Positions 55,901 through 64,000 of a DNA stretch of 64,000 nt are shown here, piece after piece. The position numbers and the translations under genes were made by a program. The notes beneath the pieces were generated by a model. It saw only the letters and a program-made list of their open reading frames with translations. It ran no database searches and was not told the DNA's origin. The first letter of the stretch is position 1. Every line of letters begins with the position of its first letter. This stretch comes from Caprella mutica. Taxonomy: Eukaryota; Arthropoda; Malacostraca; Amphipoda; Caprellidae. The stretch covers positions 62,001 to 126,000 of the forward strand of contig CANNZV010001108.1 in assembly GCA_947561585.1 (NCBI GenBank), in the 5' to 3' direction.

Positions 55901-58900
55901 AGGAATTTATAAAAATATTTAAAGTTAATTAGCTAGCTATATTGAAACTAAAGAGTATAATTTATGTTTAATTTTCTTATTGTATAATGGTCAATAATTA
56001 TTGAGATGTATCTCTAATTTTTCTTGACTCTGCCTTAGATTAGAACTACCTGTCTGCTGAGAGTGTGTTTGTGAGTTAGTTCAATAGTTATAAATAGTAA
56101 TTAATTACTAAATAATTAATTGATCTTTCTTAATATTTTGTCAGGCAATAAAAACAGCAGTGTTTCCTCATCTAAGAAATCTTCACCAAACTCCAGAAAT
56201 GAGACCAACTCCCCTCACGGTAGGAGAGTGTATCTGTTTTCTGTTCTATCTCTCGAAGTAGCTATGAACAAACTTATACATTGCTAAATCAATTTGCTAC
56301 AGTGGAATAATAGATAATGAAGTCAGCTACTGGTCTATTCGTAATTTAATAAATGTTAAAAATATTTATTATTCACTGTTCCACATCACAGTTCTGATTT
56401 CATTTTATCATTTCGTTTCACTTTATCATTTCGTTTGATTTTTTGAAGAATGAGCAGATGTTCCCATAAAGCTTTGTTCGTAAACCTGACATTTTCTTAG
56501 ATTATAATTGAATCTCAAAAAAAAACATGCAGTAAATTTTCAATCATCTGATCAGTGATTTGAAATTTGAAGGATGAATCATGCCATTTTTCTCGTATTT
56601 TATTGAGCTTTTGACATTCAAACGAATATTATTCTAGAAAAAATATTTTGGGATAATTGCTTTTCCTATATTATAATATTATTGATTTGTATCAACTGAT
56701 TAGGCACTTTGTATTTATCTTCAAAGTATCTCCTAAAAAAGTTCATCAGCTATTAATTTAAGCTCTAAATGTGTTCCAAATCTAAAGTGTTGGTGTCTAT
56801 TAAGTAGATTCTGTTTCTCTACAGATCACCTTCAGCTCATCAGATCTCCCCGGTTATTCTTCTCCAACAAAGATAACCAAGTTGTCTCCATCTACAGGAC
56901 TTTAGTTGCTCCCAAAAAAGTAAGTCATTTCCTAGTGTAAATTCAAACTATTAACCATTTTATTCTATAGAATGAGAGGGTAATGGGACTACACAAATCG
57001 GTTACAGAACAATTATCTGTAGTGTGTTGCTAAGGTTTACCTGAGAGGAAAGATACTCTGCAGAGATCAGTTTACAGTAGCTGTGGTGATGTTAGATTGG
57101 TAATGAGAAGTGGTGATAATATGCCAGAAGATTTGGCGTTTATCACTCCGCCAAACACATCAAACTTTATCTTTTCTGTAGGATATGTGAGAAATAGAAA
57201 CCTTTTTCTCACAATTACATCCCATTAGTTCTTTGAAGAACTCATGGGACATAGTCGGCCAATCACTCATGTTGAGAACGAATCCTTCCCGATCTTCTTT
57301 GCTCCTCCATGAGAACTCAGTCTCTGGCTCAATCAGGTGAACCTCATCCACTTGAAAATTCAGTGTCAGCATGAGTGGTAAACCATTGGCTCATCTTCAT
57401 CAACGTTTTCTAGCATCACGTACTTAGACATGCCATCCACACATACACAATGGTCGTGTACACTGCACAGTCCAGTGCTTTGTACACGAGGGTCTCGCCC
57501 ACACATCGTCACCAATTGAATTTTTTCATCTTCCCCCTCCACTTAACGTTCTGTTCAATATCGTAAAGATGAGGGGATTTAAAAATATTACGATATGGAA
57601 CAGATGCATCCAGGATCCTCAACACCTTTCTGAGGTGTGATAGTATACCAGCTGTACGGAAACGATAATAGTTTCCCCAATCCCTGGCAAACTGTGCTAC
57701 AGTTGCTAATGCTATCCAAAGTGTAGTTGTGTTATCTGCAACTATTCAGCAAAAGGGCAAGTGGTGATTGATCCCGTATGGAATGTTATGCATTTGATGA
57801 CACCTTTCAAACCTGATCACAGCGGATTATCTTGACCTCTGATACACATGCAAACACGCAACCTGCTGATAAGTGAGAACGAACTGGAACTCTTACTTAA
57901 ATTTCGTTAATTTCTAACATTCCTGTGGTCATATTTAGTCACTTGAACTAAGTATGAAAAACGGTTTCATGAAAAATTAAAGTAGCTACTTGTAATGACT
58001 ATTTTCATGTTATGAGTCAATGCTGTGACAATTTATACTTTTAGCACGAGTTTGAGAGCAGCACTTCCCTCCTGGCCAGTGTCTCATCCCTCTGCAGCAA
58101 CAGACAACACTGGATGATACTCATGGAGTCTGGAGGACACTTCGCTGGTGCAGTCTTTGAGGGTATGTTTATTTCTTACTCAAGTTGTACTATTGGATAA
58201 AAATAATAATTAGTGTACCTATTAAATAACCTAAGAGTTAGTGATAGAGCATGAAAAACACCAAAATTGTTCCTTTAGTAACACAGTTAGACTTTCTGTT
58301 ATATAAAATTATGAATCTGAAAGGTGTCTTCTCTAATCTAGTTACCTATAAAAACTCATAACATCTTTACGATTACTACAATTATTTCTATTGTGATGAG
58401 TATTATCTTTTTGAATGTATTCCTCTAATGTGTCATTATGGTGCATTAATTGTTCTATTGGTTCACAGACAGCAAGGTAGTGGTTCACAAGTCGTTCCAC
58501 TCGTACACAGTGCGTAAAGGTCAGGGTGGTTTACAGTCATCTGCAGATAACAGGTCATCAACCAGTCAATCCAGGTCAGCTGGTTCCAGTCTCAGAAGAT
58601 ACAACATGATTACTCACTTCGAGGTGAGTAAACTCAATGTTCATTTGCTCTAGCTAGTGTTTGGTTCCTATTCGGTATTTTATTATAGTTTTATGAAACT
58701 GTTCTGATCGAATGTGAATATTAAGTGTTATTATTGTCTGCTCTTAACAAAGAAAGTGTTCTTAAACCAGTTTATACCTCTTGATATGCCGGGTGCAGAG
58801 AAAATTTAGTCATTTTGTTTAAAGAAATCAGTTTATTTACAGTTGTATCATTACATTGTTCTTCAATATTGTTATAATATTTGGCCCTATACACCAAGTA

Positions 58901-60720
58901 TGGTCTAACAGGGCTTGATTTTATTAATGTGCAGAATGATATAGTATTTTGATTATTTTCTTTTGTAAATTTGATGAATCTGTATAAATTTAGATCTCAA
59001 TAAAGTTATCATTATCAAAATGTTACCGTGAATACTACTCAGTGTGGTAATATTAGTTACCCCATTCGTTACGGCCTGTCTCTACGCGTTTTTATCAGAG
59101 TTAAAAATGGCTTCATTGAGTATTTGTTCTCGAAAACCAGCAGCAAGGTTTCTAATCACGTAATAGCTTTGAAGAGTTACTGATATATTATTCCATTAAA
59201 TCAGCGAAAACTGATTTGTTTTTATCTACACAAGGAAAGACTATGACTGTTGTAAGTTTGTTTTTATTACTTTTATATGCCGACGTTGGCTACCTGCTGC
59301 TTTATTTCACTCCCCTTCCATTAAATTTTCCCTCTGCTTTCCTCAGCACATCAAAGACATTCTGGAGAACTGGCGAGAGCACTTCAAGAAGTGTAGTCAC
59401 GTGTTCGTGAGGTCATGTCACAACACACTCAACCCACTCCTCTTCAGCTGCAACAAACAGAGTCCCTCTCTAATGCAGCCCAAGAGTGAGAAGCTGCGCA
59501 GGATTCCCTTCTCCACCAGAAAACCTACTTTCAAAGAAGTGAGACGCGTTCACAAACAGTTGAGTGAAGTGAAGTTACATGGGGAACTGGACAGCTTCGT
59601 GCCTGACACAGGTAGTGATGAACAGAGTGATGATTTCAGTGATGTAGAGGTTGAGAGTGGTGATGAGAGGGAGAGTGGTGATGAGAGGGAGAGTGGTGAT
59701 GAGAGGGAGAGTGGTGATGACGTTGAAAGCAGTGATGACCTAGAAAGTAGTGATGGTGATGTTAGTGCCACAGACTCAACAGAAGATGATGAAAATGATA
59801 ATGATGATGGTACTGTAATTGGTGAAATGATTTGTGAAGAACTACAGAGTTACATCAAGTCCAATGACTTGAAAAGACTAGACAGTTTTTATAGCATGTG
59901 TAAATTCGGTAGCAGGACCCATGCCAATATATTCCCTGAGAAATTAGTGGAGCACTTTAAAAGCAATAGATTGAATGTGTACAACCACAGGATTAACAGT
60001 TGCGAACAAACACTCTTACACTTGGCCACTGTTCACTCTAAAAAAGAACTTGTTCAATTCATCCTTAAAAGTGGTAAAGCTAACATCTCTCTAAATGATT
60101 ACAATGGAAAAGTTCCTTACAGTTTGGCTACTAAGAAAATAAAAGCAATTTACAAAAATTTCAGGGAGGAAAATCCTTCTTTATATAACTATAGGAACAG
60201 TTGCATTCCTGGTGAAGATACTAAACCTTCTGCAAATACCACTTCCAAAAAATCCAAAAGAATGTTGAAGAAAGAGAAAGCTGCTATTAAATCAGAGGAA
60301 GTTGCTGTTGAGGAAATAGAGACTGCGAGTAATGAGCCAAAGTGTAAAGAGTGCAGAGGTACAGTGTCCATGCCTTACTGCTACAAAGGATTCAAATTCT
60401 GTGCCATGTCTTGCATGAAACAATTCAAACTCACAGATGCTAAACCTAAAGATCATTCTGAGAGCAAGAGCTTCACCGTTGATGAGAGCAAGAGTTCTGG
60501 AGTCAAGGAAGTGGCCAGTGTGCGTGACAAGCTCTCAGACTACAGACAGAAGAAGATGGAGGCGCTGGCTAAGGAGAAGGCGTGGAGAGTCTTGCCACAG
60601 GAGGAGAAGGACAGACTCACTGAGTTGGAGAGGAGGAGAGTTGAAAGAGAGAAGAGAGCTGAAGCTGCTGAGAGGAGAATGAAACTTATGATGACTGACG
60701 CTACTAGCGCTAATGACTGA
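52916..60720 (+). CDS. ANKZF1: ANKZF1/Vms1 orthologue (peptidyl-tRNA hydrolase of ribosome quality control), whole spliced gene
   Basis: Eight exons with matching phases give 713 codons, against about 726 in human. The family acts on stalled 60S subunits: it releases nascent chains by cutting the tRNA 3' end, and it recruits VCP/p97. Layout: C2H2 finger (C63, C66, H79, H85); release-factor-like (VLRF1) core about 130-320, with SPRLFFSN, WMILMESGGHFAGAVF, KSFHSYTVRK, GGLQSSADN (candidate catalytic Gln227) and SAGSSLRRYN; acidic repeat region 357-409; ankyrin segment about 469-534; treble-clef Cys589/592/601/608/612; coiled-coil; VCP-interacting motif REKRAEAAERR at 690-700. The start ATG is the first after an in-frame TAG at 52865. 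The stop codon lies within a minisatellite unit. Identification is firm; transcript ends are inferred. Confidence 0.95.
53362..53520. repeat. Dispersed repeat, second copy of the 11.3-kb family
   Basis: In ANKZF1 intron 1. CTCTTCATTTTCCTCTTCTA, AAGTGCAGTCACTGGTG, GAGTAGCTCTTCTGCATCCA and GGTGACTG align in order with 11310-11500. Confidence 0.5.
53586..53694 (+). CDS. ANKZF1: ANKZF1 exon 2
   Basis: Acceptor TTTTCAG, donor GTATGT, in phase 0 and out phase 1. It encodes YDSLSSPKLVPGTPEYKKFQ and an acidic end. It joins directly to exon 3 in phase. A short AG-GT bounded piece at 54045-54069 would break the frame and is not included. Confidence 0.75.
54326..54502 (+). CDS. ANKZF1: ANKZF1 exon 3 (C2H2 finger)
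   Basis: Acceptor CTCGACAG, donor GTGAAT, phases 1/1. CSICTLSFKNRLSLVHHYQT then ELH gives C-x2-C-x12-H-x5-H, the spacing of the Vms1/ANKZF1 N-terminal finger that contacts the 60S subunit. Confidence 0.88.
54739..55649 (+). mobile_element. Decayed mariner-like element in ANKZF1 intron 3
   Basis: About 907 bp between TA target duplications (54739-54740 and 55648-55649), with termini CAGGGTGGCTCAAAAAAAAG and its inverse CTTTTTTTTCACCACCCTG (near match). The inverted arms extend about 160-200 bp inward (ACTAGTTTATTTTACA, AACAAATATTA). The middle still reads RVFVVTIFLNTGSFMQVQPH then FEQHFQERFPTT, a mariner transposase N-terminal signature, and later RLNFAKRFLQKIAHFVEDIV then IGDED, which covers one catalytic Asp. 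Stops and missing sequence make it non-functional. Confidence 0.85.
56145..56219 (+). CDS. ANKZF1: ANKZF1 exon 4
   Basis: Acceptor TTTTGTCAG, donor GTAGGA, phases 1/1. A Ser/Asn-rich linker (GNKNSSVSSSKKSSPNSRNE) between the finger and the catalytic core. Confidence 0.75.
56825..56919 (+). CDS. ANKZF1: ANKZF1 exon 5
   Basis: Acceptor CTCTACAG, donor GTAAGT, in phase 1 and out phase 0. SPRLFFSNKDNQVVSIYRTL begins the VLRF1 core and aligns with the SPRVFL..YRALL segment of human ANKZF1. Confidence 0.9.
57160..57545 (-). pseudogene. Antisense coding remnant in ANKZF1 intron 5
   Basis: On the minus strand, 57545 down to 57373 reads VTMCGRDPRVQSTGLCSVHD and continues to ENVDEDEPMVYHSC before a stop. 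After a frame change, 57372 down to 57160 reads LNFQVDEVHLIEPETEFSWR and on through SHEFFKELMGCNCEKKV. The frame change at the exact junction suggests one decayed gene. I do not recognise the family; composition is protein-like and unlike the surrounding intron. Confidence 0.5.
58045..58162 (+). CDS. ANKZF1: ANKZF1 exon 6
   Basis: Acceptor TACTTTTAG, donor GTATGT, in phase 0 and out phase 1. RQHWMILMESGGHFAGAVFE holds the GGHFAGA motif that is nearly invariant in Vms1/ANKZF1. Confidence 0.95.
58469..58623 (+). CDS. ANKZF1: ANKZF1 exon 7 (catalytic loop)
   Basis: Acceptor GTTCACAG, donor GTGAGT, in phase 1 and out phase 0. KSFHSYTVRKGQGGLQSSAD contains the loop equivalent to the release-factor GGQ. 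By position Gln227 in GGLQ corresponds to human Gln246 and yeast Gln295. SAGSSLRRYN follows, as in the family. Confidence 0.95.
58624..59346 (+). other. ANKZF1 intron 7
   Basis: A 723-bp AT-rich intron. It contains AATAAAG at about 58998, which could allow premature polyadenylation, but no coding sequence or repeat. Confidence 0.6.
59347..60720 (+). CDS. ANKZF1: ANKZF1 exon 8 (acidic repeat, ankyrin, zinc-binding, VIM)
   Basis: Acceptor TTTCCTCAG, in phase 0, ending at TGA 60718-60720. It completes the VLRF1 core (HVFVRSCHNTLNPLLFS, IPFSTRKPTFKEVRRVHKQL). An acidic stretch follows with four tandem 18-nt units encoding ESGDER (59656-59718), an in-gene minisatellite. Then come an ankyrin-like segment (EQTLLHLATVHSKKELVQFI), KCKECRG..CYKGFKFCAMSC (five Cys, treble-clef type), a charged helix and the VCP-binding REKRAEAAERR. 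The last residues TDATSAND are the first unit of the downstream minisatellite. Confidence 0.95.
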   Translation, partial: HIKDILENWREHFKKCSHVFVRSCHNTLNPLLFSCNKQSPSLMQPKSEKLRRIPFSTRKPTFKEVRRVHKQLSEVKLHGELDSFVPDTGSDEQSDDFSDVEVESGDERESGDERESGDERESGDDVESSDDLESSDGDVSATDSTEDDENDNDDGTVIGEMICEELQSYIKSNDLKRLDSFYSMCKFGSRTHANIFPEKLVEHFKSNRLNVYNHRINSCEQTLLHLATVHSKKELVQFILKSGKANISLNDYNGKVPYSLATKKIKAIYKNFREENPSLYNYRNSCIPGEDTKPSANTTSKKSKRMLKKEKAAIKSEEVAVEEIETASNEPKCKECRGTVSMPYCYKGFKFCAMSCMKQFKLTDAKPKDHSESKSFTVDESKSSGVKEVASVRDKLSDYRQKKMEALAKEKAWRVLPQEEKDRLTELERRRVEREKRAEAAERRMKLMMTDATSAND

Positions 60721-61158
60721 CGCTACTAGCGCTAATGACTGACGCTACTAGCGCTAATGACTGACGCTACTAGCGCTAATGACTGACGCCACTAGCGCTA
60801 ATGACTGACGCCACTAGCGCTAATGACTGACGCCACTAGCGCTAATGACTGACGCTACTAGCGCTAATGACTGACGCTACTAGCGCTAATGACTGACGCT
60901 ACTAGCGCTAATGACTGACGCAACTAGCGCTAATGACTGACGCTACTAGCGCTAATGACTGACGCCACTAGCGCTAATGACTGACGCCACTAGCGCTAAT
61001 GACTGACGCCACTAGCGCTAATGACTGACGCCACTAGCGCTAATGACTGACGCTACTAGCGCTAATGACTGACGCTACTAGCGCTAATGACTGACGCTAC
61101 TAGCGCTAATGACTGACGCTACTAGCGCTAATGACTGACGCCACTAGCGCTAATGACT
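60693..61158. repeat. 22-bp minisatellite, 21 units, spanning the ANKZF1 stop codon
   Basis: The unit is TGACGCTACTAGCGCTAATG plus AC, with T/C/A variation at one site (GCTAC, GCCAC, GCAAC). The first unit encodes the last residues and stop of ANKZF1, so the array grew from the 3' end of the coding sequence. The unit holds the near-palindrome TAGCGCTA. Each unit also contains an in-frame stop, because 22 is not a multiple of three. Confidence 0.96.
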
Positions 61159-61905
61159 ATTGCTCTGGTGACTGATTTGACTATTGCTCTGGTGACTGAT
61201 TTGACTATTGCTCTGGTGACTGATTTGACTATTGCTCTGGTGACTGATTTGACTATTCCTCTGGTGACTGATTTGACTATTGCTCTGGTGACTGATTTGA
61301 CTATTGCTCTGGTGACTGATTTGACTATTGCTCTGGTGACTGATTTGACTATTGCTCTGGTGACTGATTTGACTATTGCTCTGGTGACTGATTTGACTAT
61401 TGCTCTGGTGACTGATGTGACTATTGCTCTGGTGACTGATGTGACTATTGCTCTGGTGACTGATGTGACTATTGCTCTGGTGACTGATTTGACTATTGCT
61501 CTGGTGACTGATGTGACTATTGCTCTGGTGACTGATGTGACTATTGCTCTGGTGACTGATGTGACTATTGCTCTGGTGACTGATTTGACTATTGCTCTGG
61601 TGACTGATTTGACTATTGCTCTGGTGACTGATTTGACTATTGCTCTGGTGACTGATGTGACTATTGCTCTGGTGACTGATTTGACTATTGCTCTGGTGAC
61701 TGATGTGACTATTGCTCTGGTGACTGATGTGACTATTGCTCTGGTGACTGATGTGACTATTGCTCTGGTGACTGATGTGACTATTGCTCTGGTGACTGAT
61801 GTGACTATTGCTCTGGTGACTGATGTGACTATTGCTCTGGTGACTGATGTGACTATTGCTCTGGTGACTGATGTGACTATTGCTCTGGTGACTGATGTGA
61901 CTATA
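61159..61905. repeat. 24-bp minisatellite, 31 units
   Basis: It abuts the 22-bp array directly. The unit is TATTGCTCTGGTGACTGAT followed by TTGAC or GTGAC, so the only common variant is T/G at one site; the T form dominates the left and the G form the right. The 8-codon unit keeps a + frame open (TIALVTDL/V repeated, 61153-61926), but this lies downstream of the ANKZF1 stop and is probably 3' UTR. Confidence 0.96.
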
Positions 61906-62282
61906 CCCCTTCCTGTCAGTTTGTGATATGTGTGTCTTATTTCAGTAGCTACTCACTATCTCACGATAGTCACTAGTTAGTAACTCTACCCTGGTGGTAA
62001 GTGTTCACTTTGCAGTGTTGCTAATATTGCCAACTGTTGTGTATCCTTACCTATTCATTTAAAAAAAATAATTAGTTCTCTCACCCCCTTCATTAGTGTT
62101 CAACATTGTTCCCACTTCAAATCAAACTAAATCTAATTTTTATGCTAAACTATCATTTTATTGCGAAATTGGAATCATTCTTCAGATTTATCAATTTACA
62201 TTTTTTTATATAATTTTAGTAACTGTGGGTTGTTGTCCTCTAGTTGTAAGTTTGTCATATATTCTGTACAAATTAGACTGCT

Positions 62283-62288
62283 AATAAA
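62283..62288 (+). terminator. Probable ANKZF1 poly(A) signal
   Basis: AATAAA followed by a T/G-rich stretch (GTGATTTTTGTAACTC). If used, the 3' UTR is about 1.57 kb and consists mostly of the two minisatellites. Other AATAAA sites lie further downstream at about 62.88 and 63.03-63.07 kb. Confidence 0.5.
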
Positions 62289-64000
62289 GAGTGATTTTTG
62301 TAACTCTCGTCTCCATTAGCCTTTTTGTTGTACATCACAGGCTCTGACATTCGAGAAAATGCTCTGACTAGAATTTCCTCGCTGACACCATGCACTGATT
62401 ACCTTCTGTAGAAGGATTCGATCTTAGGACTCTAGTTGTGAAACACTAACTAAACCTCTAGAGAGAGGTAAAACTTGAAACAGAACAACGAGTCATCTTT
62501 AGTGATAAAATAGTGTGATATGACTCGCAGGTTGTGAGTCATTAACCCCTAAACGGTTGCTCATTTTTAACTTTGCTGATTGCTGTCCCAAAATAAGGCC
62601 ACCCTCCATGTATGGGTTAACGAGTGGAAATAATCCAGCCTATATAAAATATTTAAAATATTCTTTTGGGAAAACATGATTTTTATTTCACAACATACCA
62701 CATTTGTGAAGTTCTACAACTCTACAGGTAAAATAGTTACAGGCAAGCCAAGAAAAAGGGCTAAAAGTGATGCTAAATTTCTGATATACTGAGAGTGTAT
62801 CCTAAGAAAATTCAGATAATAGATCTCGTTTGTTTTCTGATTTAAATGTAGGGAGTGATTTAACTCTAGGGATATTTAACAATAAAATGATATATAGATT
62901 ATCACACAGAGGCTAGCAAGTAACTTTGTGATAGTGGAAAAGAAAGAGGCAACTGTGTCCATTGGTCCAGAACTGTTGTAAATTCGATTATAATCTTTTA
63001 ACCATTTAATGCTATCTAAAATTAGATATCAATAAAGTGTCCTAGCTTTGGTAAAACGTGTCAATAAAACTCATGTTATAAAATATATAGAATAATGTAT
63101 TTGAAAGCATTTAACAATGAGCATAAATAAAGCTACAAAGAATGTGCGACAGTCCCGAGTACTTTAATTGTGCAATGGTTAATTAGTTCGTTAACTAAAA
63201 GCTCTGTAACATTTATATTACTCTTTCGAACTCTCCATTCAAGTGAAATTAGAACGCAAGCTAATTATACGTTCATATAATTTTTCGATCATTAATTCAA
63301 AGTGAAACAAATTCCCCCACTAATACAGGTATAACTCATTGCATGGGATTTATTACCTTTAGTCCGTGTGATCTATTGTCAGGCCATTCAAGTGGAGCAA
63401 ACGCCTGATGTACTAAATACTGCCATGCTAATATCTGTACCTGTCATGGGTAGTAGAAGAGGCACTGACAAACGTACTGCACTTGAACGCTATGGTGTAC
63501 CTATTTGTAACTCGAAATGAAACTCACTCCAATTCTAGTGGCCTAGGCTCGGTCATACAATCACATACCAGCCAGTACTGTTGGTTGGTAATTTCAGTCT
63601 TGTTGCCTGATTCTTGCTTACTGGAATAAAGCCAACCAGACTGAATGTCTGAAGTAGCTAATTGAAGAAAGAGAGCTACTGACTTCATCACCGTAAATCA
63701 GGACGCTAGATGTAGTTACTTAGTAATTCTACTGATGACTTACTGTCAAGCTTTCCAGCTATGAGTAACTATAGTACTATTGTAGTTACGACCAATTATA
63801 ACTTTATTTCAACATATTTCATTTTACAGACGCTAAATCCTTGATAAATTAATCCTGATATTTAATAACTTTCATATTTGAATATATGTTATTTAGCTTG
63901 GAATTAAACTACTCAGTAGCGGAAGACTAAATTTTTATAAAGTTAATTGAGAATGTTTTTTATTTTGCATTAAAATTATTTCAAATTAATTCTTAGAGCA
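62289..64000. other. Gene-free end of window
   Basis: No coding sequence, RNA gene or repeat family was recognised in this AT-rich stretch. Confidence 0.5.

Noticed and set aside
61153..61926. 257-codon frame (TIALVTDL repeats) after ANKZF1
   Set aside because: It lies downstream of the stop in a 24-bp array. There is no acceptor that would join it in frame to ANKZF1.
1..64000. tRNA, rRNA or other standard RNA genes
   Set aside because: I looked for a GGTTCGANTCC-type B-box and conserved rRNA blocks and saw none. A covariance-model scan would be decisive.

Overview
The window is nuclear DNA of an AT-rich invertebrate animal. It has spliced genes with GT-AG introns, AATAAA poly(A) signals, DNA-transposon and non-LTR retrotransposon remnants, and very many minisatellites. 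A PDZ-GEF protein with the order cyclic-nucleotide-binding fold, REM, PDZ, RA, CDC25 is a metazoan hallmark. I cannot name the phylum from the sequence alone.

Two genes can be assembled exon by exon on the + strand with every splice phase consistent. (1) A RAPGEF2/6 (PDZ-GEF) orthologue runs from 9541 to 33107: 16 coding exons, 2199 codons, ending in a PDZ-binding tail (VSTV) like the vertebrate protein. Intron 2 alone is 11.6 kb and is packed with six minisatellites. Exon 12 has two in-phase donors 1683 nt apart, so long (2199 aa) and short (1638 aa) isoforms are possible. (2) An ANKZF1/Vms1 orthologue runs from 52916 to 60720: 8 coding exons, 713 codons. It keeps the C2H2 finger, the release-factor-like core with the GGLQ glutamine, an ankyrin segment, a C-terminal treble-clef cysteine set and a VCP-interacting motif. 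It is a ribosome-associated quality-control factor with no evident functional link to the Rap exchange factor. A third, unidentified gene-like locus at 36.68-38.79 kb is broken by a MITE inserted in an exon and by an apparent one-base frameshift.

Layout. 1-9.5 kb: gene-free, with one small Tc1/mariner-type MITE and three large minisatellites (24, 39 and 19 bp units). 9.5-33.4 kb: RAPGEF2 with intronic minisatellites and five copies of a palindromic MITE. 33.4-36.6 kb: intergenic, with MITE copies. 36.7-38.8 kb: broken gene. 39.3-40.3 kb: non-autonomous hAT element with an 8-bp target duplication. 40.4-52.5 kb: a nested repeat field made of MITEs, decayed LINE pieces and a mosaic of modules bounded by CCAGTCTGCAG. 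52.9-62.3 kb: ANKZF1, with a decayed mariner in intron 3 and an antisense coding remnant in intron 5. Its stop codon lies inside the first unit of a 22-bp minisatellite, followed by a 24-bp minisatellite in the 3' region. 62.3-64 kb: no gene seen.

Minisatellites make up roughly 17% of the window (about 11 of 64 kb). Several show higher-order duplication (offsets of 361, 600 and 368 bp), and one (31.4-32.45 kb) is a dense G-quadruplex-capable array on the sense strand of a RAPGEF2 intron. I did not find a self-contained novel system such as a defence locus or gene cluster. The most unusual material is the minisatellite landscape, the CTGCAG-bounded modular repeats, the palindromic MITE family and the optional 561-codon RAPGEF2 exon extension. 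All alignments to known families come from recall of family sequences; no search was run.
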